Source of the DNA: CAYJFX01 sp964370315
Lineage (GTDB): Bacteria; Spirochaetota; Spirochaetia; Treponematales; Treponemataceae
Assembly (NCBI GenBank): GCA_964370315.1
Contig: CAYJIS010000021.1
Coordinates: forward strand, 1-26,947
Length of the DNA: 26,947 nt
Direction of reading: 5' to 3'
This document shows, piece after piece, positions 24,305-26,947 of this stretch. The notes beneath the pieces were generated by a model, which was not told where the DNA came from, made no database searches, and worked only from the letters and a program-made list of their open reading frames with translations. Numbering within the stretch: position 1 is the first letter of the stretch; each line of letters opens with the position of its first letter. Made by a program: the position numbers and the translations under genes.

Positions 24305-24366
24305 TAAATTATAAAAGTGCTAGTTTATGATAATAAAAATATAGCTTAGTACTTAATGGAGGTAAA

Positions 24367-25710
24367 ATGAAATTACTAAAAATTTTAGTTGTGCTTTTTG
24401 CATTACTAGCAATGGCATGTTCGAAAAATGAACAAAGCGATGGCATGCCGTCTTCGCATGGAGCATCAGGACCAGTTTTGAATGCAATAGAGTCAGATCC
24501 CGCACTTCTAGGATGGATGGAAGGATCTCCTCCGCCAGTTGATAAGAGACTCTTTTTTTATGATGGATCATACTTTAACTTTCCAGCAAGTCGTTGGACA
24601 TTTTCAAACTTTAGACAATTAATGCCTACAGTAAATGTTTCTCGTGGTTTAGGCAGTCCTTCTGTGCTACCAGAGTCTTTTGATGAAGATGCAATAGATG
24701 CGTTAACATTTACTCCTATGGGTGCTACTGGTACAATGACGTGGGAAGAGTCATTGTATGAAAACTATACCGATGGTATGATTATTTTGCACGATGGAAA
24801 AATAGTGTATGAGCGCTACTTTGGGGTACTTGAGCCAGATGGGCATCATGGGGCTATGTCGATGACAAAATCATTTACAGGTACTTTGGCATCGATACTT
24901 GTTGCAGAAGGTGTCATTGATGAAAATAAACTAGTTATGGATTATGTTCCAGAACTAGCTGAATCAGGATTTGGTGATGCTACAGTTCGCCAAGTTATGG
25001 ATATGACAACTGGTATTAAATTTTCAGAAGACTATAGTGATCCTAATGCTGAAGTTTGGCAACATGCCGCTGCAGGAAACCCTCTTCCAAAACCAGCTGA
25101 CTATGAAGGTCCAACAAACTATTATGAGTTTTTAGTTACGGTTCAAAAAGAAGGAGAACACGGTGAAGCCTTTGCATATAAAACTGCTAATACCGATGTG
25201 CTTGGTTGGATAATAGACCGGGCAACAGGAAAGCAAGTAAATGAACTTGTATCTGATTTAATTTGGAAACCAATGGGAGCTGAAACAGATGCGTATTATT
25301 CTGTTGACTCAATTGGTACACCTTTTGCTGGTGGTGGATTAAGTGCAGGGCTGAGAGATCTTGCTCGCTTTGGGCAAATGATTCTTGATGATGGTTATTT
25401 TAATGGACAGCAAATTATTCCAGCAGCAGCAGTTGAAGATATCAAAGTTGGTGGAGATCCTGAAAAATTTGCAAAAGCTGGTTATTCACTTCTTCCTGGC
25501 TGGAGTTATAGGGATATGTGGTGGATTACCGAAAATGAAAATGGTGCATTTGCAGCTCGTGGTGTATATGGACAAACTATTTATATTGATCCTGCTGCAG
25601 ACATGGTGCTTGTACGATTTGCTTCTCATCCAACTGCATTTAACTCAGCTATGGACCCAACGTCTCTTCCTGCATATCAAGCGGTTGCAGATTATTTAAT
25701 GGGAAAGTAA
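24367..25710 (+). CDS. Beta-lactamase-fold serine hydrolase lipoprotein (NylB-like)
   Basis: This 447-residue lipoprotein has a signal that ends at LLAMAC with lipidated C18. The mature part has the penicillin-binding/class C beta-lactamase fold: SxxK at S165-K168 in AMSMTKSFTG, the second-motif tyrosine Y271 in FAYKTANTDVLGWII, AGGGLSAGLRDLARFGQ near 321-337, and a glycine motif ARGVYGQ near 397. The YKTANTDVLG form is that of the 6-aminohexanoate-dimer hydrolase group, not of true beta-lactamases, so an esterase or amidase of small amides is the likely activity. GGAGG lies 5 nt before the ATG. No close functional link to the divergent redox operon is evident. Confidence 0.88.
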   Translation: MKLLKILVVLFALLAMACSKNEQSDGMPSSHGASGPVLNAIESDPALLGWMEGSPPPVDKRLFFYDGSYFNFPASRWTFSNFRQLMPTVNVSRGLGSPSVLPESFDEDAIDALTFTPMGATGTMTWEESLYENYTDGMIILHDGKIVYERYFGVLEPDGHHGAMSMTKSFTGTLASILVAEGVIDENKLVMDYVPELAESGFGDATVRQVMDMTTGIKFSEDYSDPNAEVWQHAAAGNPLPKPADYEGPTNYYEFLVTVQKEGEHGEAFAYKTANTDVLGWIIDRATGKQVNELVSDLIWKPMGAETDAYYSVDSIGTPFAGGGLSAGLRDLARFGQMILDDGYFNGQQIIPAAAVEDIKVGGDPEKFAKAGYSLLPGWSYRDMWWITENENGAFAARGVYGQTIYIDPAADMVLVRFASHPTAFNSAMDPTSLPAYQAVADYLMGK

Positions 25711-25712
25711 TT

Positions 25713-25884
25713 TGGGCGCATCCCCTGATGTACGAGCATGTTGACACAAGCCCGTACATCAGAGGTCGGACTTTTCGTGGTTCCGCTGATGCTTCATTCG
25801 CGCCTTTTGATGGTCATGGTGCGGACATGGCAAGCCATGTCCCTACGGCGCGAACCGCTGCGCGGCCACTACAATTCCTTGCGC
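25713..25884 (+). repeat. GC-rich interspersed repeat, copy A
   Basis: This GC-rich block of about 170 bp lies in an AT-rich chromosome and is non-coding. It contains a 10-bp hairpin (CTGATGTACG 25725-25734 / CGTACATCAG 25753-25762), the segment GGTTCCGCT, and the hairpin GGACATGGC-AA-GCCATGTCC (25823-25842). Copy B at 26693-26837 matches it in reverse orientation, with 31 identical bases (25819-25849 against 26730-26760) and diverged similarity on both sides. It is probably a member of a dispersed intergenic repeat family. Confidence 0.85.
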
Positions 25885-25910
25885 AGATAAATCGTGCCAA
25901 TCAAAACCCC

Positions 25911-25939
25911 TTGTCAAATATATAAACTCATCGTATAAT
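25911..25939 (+). promoter_or_regulatory. Promoter of the nucleoside phosphorylase gene, probably leaderless
   Basis: TTGTCA (25911-25916, five of six), a 17-bp spacer and a perfect TATAAT (25934-25939) form an excellent sigma-70 promoter. The ATG begins at 25946, 6 nt after the hexamer, so the predicted start site coincides with the start codon. No Shine-Dalgarno sequence exists. The promoter lies between repeat copy A and the gene. Confidence 0.85.
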
Positions 25940-25945
25940 AAAAAC

Positions 25946-26674
25946 ATGAAACAAGCACATATACAACTTTCGAGTGATTTAAACATTACCAGGGCCATTT
26001 TACCAGGCGATCCTGCGCGTGTTGATCGCATAGCAGAGCATTTAGAGAACGTTGAGTTTTTATGTTTTAACCGTGAATACAAAAGCGTCCGAGGAACCTA
26101 CAAGGGAGTGCCAATTTTAGCTATGTCTACAGGGATGGGTGGGGCTTCTATGGGAATTGCTGTGGAAGAGCTAAAAAACATAGGTATAACTTCTATCGTG
26201 AGAGTTGGAAGCTGTGGTGCTTTGCAAACCGGTATTGCACTAGGAGAGCTTGTTATTGCAACTGGCGCTGTGCGTGACGATGGCGCATCTAAGGCTTATG
26301 TTCCGTCTCAATTTCCATCAGTTCCAAACCATGAGCTTTTACATTCTGTTGTAGAGTCTGCAAAAAAATTGGGTTATGCGCACCATGTTGGTATAATTAG
26401 AAGTAACGATAGTTTTTATATAGACAACGAAGAAGAGATTTGCGAATATTGGTCTAAGTATGGAGTACTTGGCTCCGATATGGAAACATCTTCTTTGTTT
26501 ACCATTGCATCTATTCGTGGTGTAAAGGCTGCGAGCATTTTAAACAATGTTGTCGTTTATAAGGAAGACGTTGGAGACAGCATTGCAAATTATGCCGATA
26601 GTGAAAGCGCTACAATGGAAGGCGAAAAAAGAGAGATTCTGTGCGCGCTAGAAGCACTGGTGAATAGTTACTAA
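25946..26674 (+). CDS. Nucleoside phosphorylase (PNP/UDP family 1)
   Basis: This 242-residue protein carries out phosphorolysis of nucleosides to free base and (deoxy)ribose 1-phosphate. Family features are ILPGDPARVDRIAE, STGMGGASMGIAVEEL, IVRVGSCGALQ (phosphate site), GAVRDDGASKAY and the ribose-binding SDMETSSLF. Overall it resembles uridine phosphorylase more than DeoD, but the Q.R pair that binds uracil in E. coli Udp (FYPGQER) is replaced by FYIDNEEE, so purine or broad specificity is more likely. It could feed deoxyribose phosphate to DeoC. There is no ribosome site; see the promoter. It stands alone between two inverted GC-rich repeats. Confidence 0.92.
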   Translation: MKQAHIQLSSDLNITRAILPGDPARVDRIAEHLENVEFLCFNREYKSVRGTYKGVPILAMSTGMGGASMGIAVEELKNIGITSIVRVGSCGALQTGIALGELVIATGAVRDDGASKAYVPSQFPSVPNHELLHSVVESAKKLGYAHHVGIIRSNDSFYIDNEEEICEYWSKYGVLGSDMETSSLFTIASIRGVKAASILNNVVVYKEDVGDSIANYADSESATMEGEKREILCALEALVNSY

Positions 26675-26692
26675 TTGTTGTGAATGTAAAAT

Positions 26693-26837
26693 GCGTTAGC
26701 GATTGTAGGGGCGGCTGAAAGCCGTTCGAGCCGTAGGGACATGGCTTGCCATGTCCGCACTAGGACCACCAAACGGCGAGAATGAAGCGATAGCGGAACC
26801 CCGCAAAGCGCGACCCGCCTTTGGCGGGTAACGCCCA
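26693..26837 (-). repeat. GC-rich interspersed repeat, copy B (inverted)
   Basis: This is a reverse-orientation relative of copy A. It contains GGACATGGC-TT-GCCATGTCC (26737-26756), a CGGCT-GAAA-GCCG hairpin, and ACCCGCC-TTT-GGCGGGT (26813-26829). On its reverse strand it reads GGGCGTT, hairpin, CGCGCTTTGCGGGGTTCCGCT, TTCATTC, then the shared 31-base core and CTACAAT, in the same order as copy A. The outer hairpin differs entirely between the copies, while flanking motifs are kept. It has no open frame of interest. Confidence 0.85.
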
Positions 26838-26841
26838 TATA

Positions 26842-26870
26842 TTGAATAAATATCCTCTTTTTAGTATACT
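26842..26870 (+). promoter_or_regulatory. Promoter of leuS
   Basis: TTGAAT (26842-26847), a 17-bp spacer and TATACT (26865-26870) form a good sigma-70 promoter. The leader of about 28 nt contains TGAGG before the ATG at 26905. The promoter starts 5 nt after repeat copy B ends. Confidence 0.75.
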
Positions 26871-26904
26871 AACCTCTATAAATTACACAAATAATTGAGG
26901 TATT

Positions 26905-26947
26905 ATGGCTAACTATCCTTTTGAATCAATTGAGCCTAAGTGGCAAA
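26905..26947 (+). CDS. leuS: Leucyl-tRNA synthetase, N-terminal fragment
   Basis: Only the first 14 codons are present: MANYPFESIEPKWQ, cut by the window end. The Y.F..IE.KWQ pattern is the characteristic start of bacterial LeuRS, which charges tRNA-Leu. GAGG lies 5 nt before the ATG and a promoter is seen upstream. The call rests on a short stretch but the motif is distinctive. Confidence 0.8.
   Translation, partial: MANYPFESIEPKWQ

Larger units (their letters stand above)
24041..24366. other. 326-nt regulatory region between divergent genes
   Basis: No gene is seen here. The left part holds a 10-10-10 inverted repeat (24067-24096) and the leftward promoter (24104-24132). The middle is very AT-rich and holds the perfect 16-base palindrome AAAATATCGATATTTT (24168-24183), nested in CTAAAATA / TATTTTAG arms (24154-24161, 24178-24185). 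The right part holds the rightward promoter (24275-24304) and a GGAGG ribosome site before 24367. Confidence 0.7.

Noticed and set aside
25728..25925. 65-codon + strand open frame after the serine hydrolase gene
   Set aside because: It lies almost wholly in the GC-rich hairpin repeat, which is partly duplicated at 26693-26837 without an equivalent frame. It has no ribosome site.
25713..26837. Composite transposon or CRISPR array
   Set aside because: There is no transposase, no evenly spaced repeat-spacer pattern and no obvious target duplication. Only two diverged inverted copies are seen.

Overview
The window is a low-GC bacterial chromosome segment, most likely from a spirochaete of the Treponema group. 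The ribosomal run has the order (S14)-S8-L6-L18-S5-L30-L15-secY-L36-S13-S11-rpoA-L17. There is no adk/map/infA after secY and no rpsD between S11 and rpoA, which is the arrangement I associate with treponemes. Anaerobic markers (pyruvate:ferredoxin oxidoreductase, Fe-S oxidoreductases), two lipoproteins with loose lipoboxes and a 7-TM diguanylate cyclase fit that assignment. It rests on gene order and recognised families, not on a database search.

Layout. 1-6752: end of the spc operon and the alpha operon, all on +, ending with a small zinc-ribbon protein and a strong terminator. 6918-9891: purA and an acyl-CoA synthetase, ending at a two-way terminator. 9903-12592 (-): a diguanylate cyclase and a YghZ-type aldo/keto reductase. 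12645-16319 (-): nifJ with its own promoter and terminator. 16359-19633 (+): tag, deoC, a zinc-dependent phospholipase C-like protein and a metallo-beta-lactamase-fold protein, ending at a two-way terminator. 19642-24132 (-): a probable redox/sulfur gene set made of a GltD-like flavin/Fe-S oxidoreductase, a CCG-domain (HdrB-like) protein, a VTT-family membrane protein and a tandem-rhodanese lipoprotein. 24275-25710 (+): a NylB-like serine hydrolase lipoprotein. 25713-26837: a nucleoside phosphorylase gene bracketed by two inverted copies of a GC-rich repeat. 26905-end: the first codons of leuS.

Themes. Purine and pentose salvage recurs (purA, deoC, nucleoside phosphorylase). The two purine genes share an unusual start: a good -10 hexamer sits exactly 6 nt before the ATG and there is no Shine-Dalgarno sequence, so both transcripts look leaderless, while most other genes here have clear GGAG-type sites. 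The best candidate for an undescribed system is the - strand redox/sulfur set at 19642-24040, which has a strong promoter and a perfect 10-10-10 inverted repeat at its predicted transcription start.
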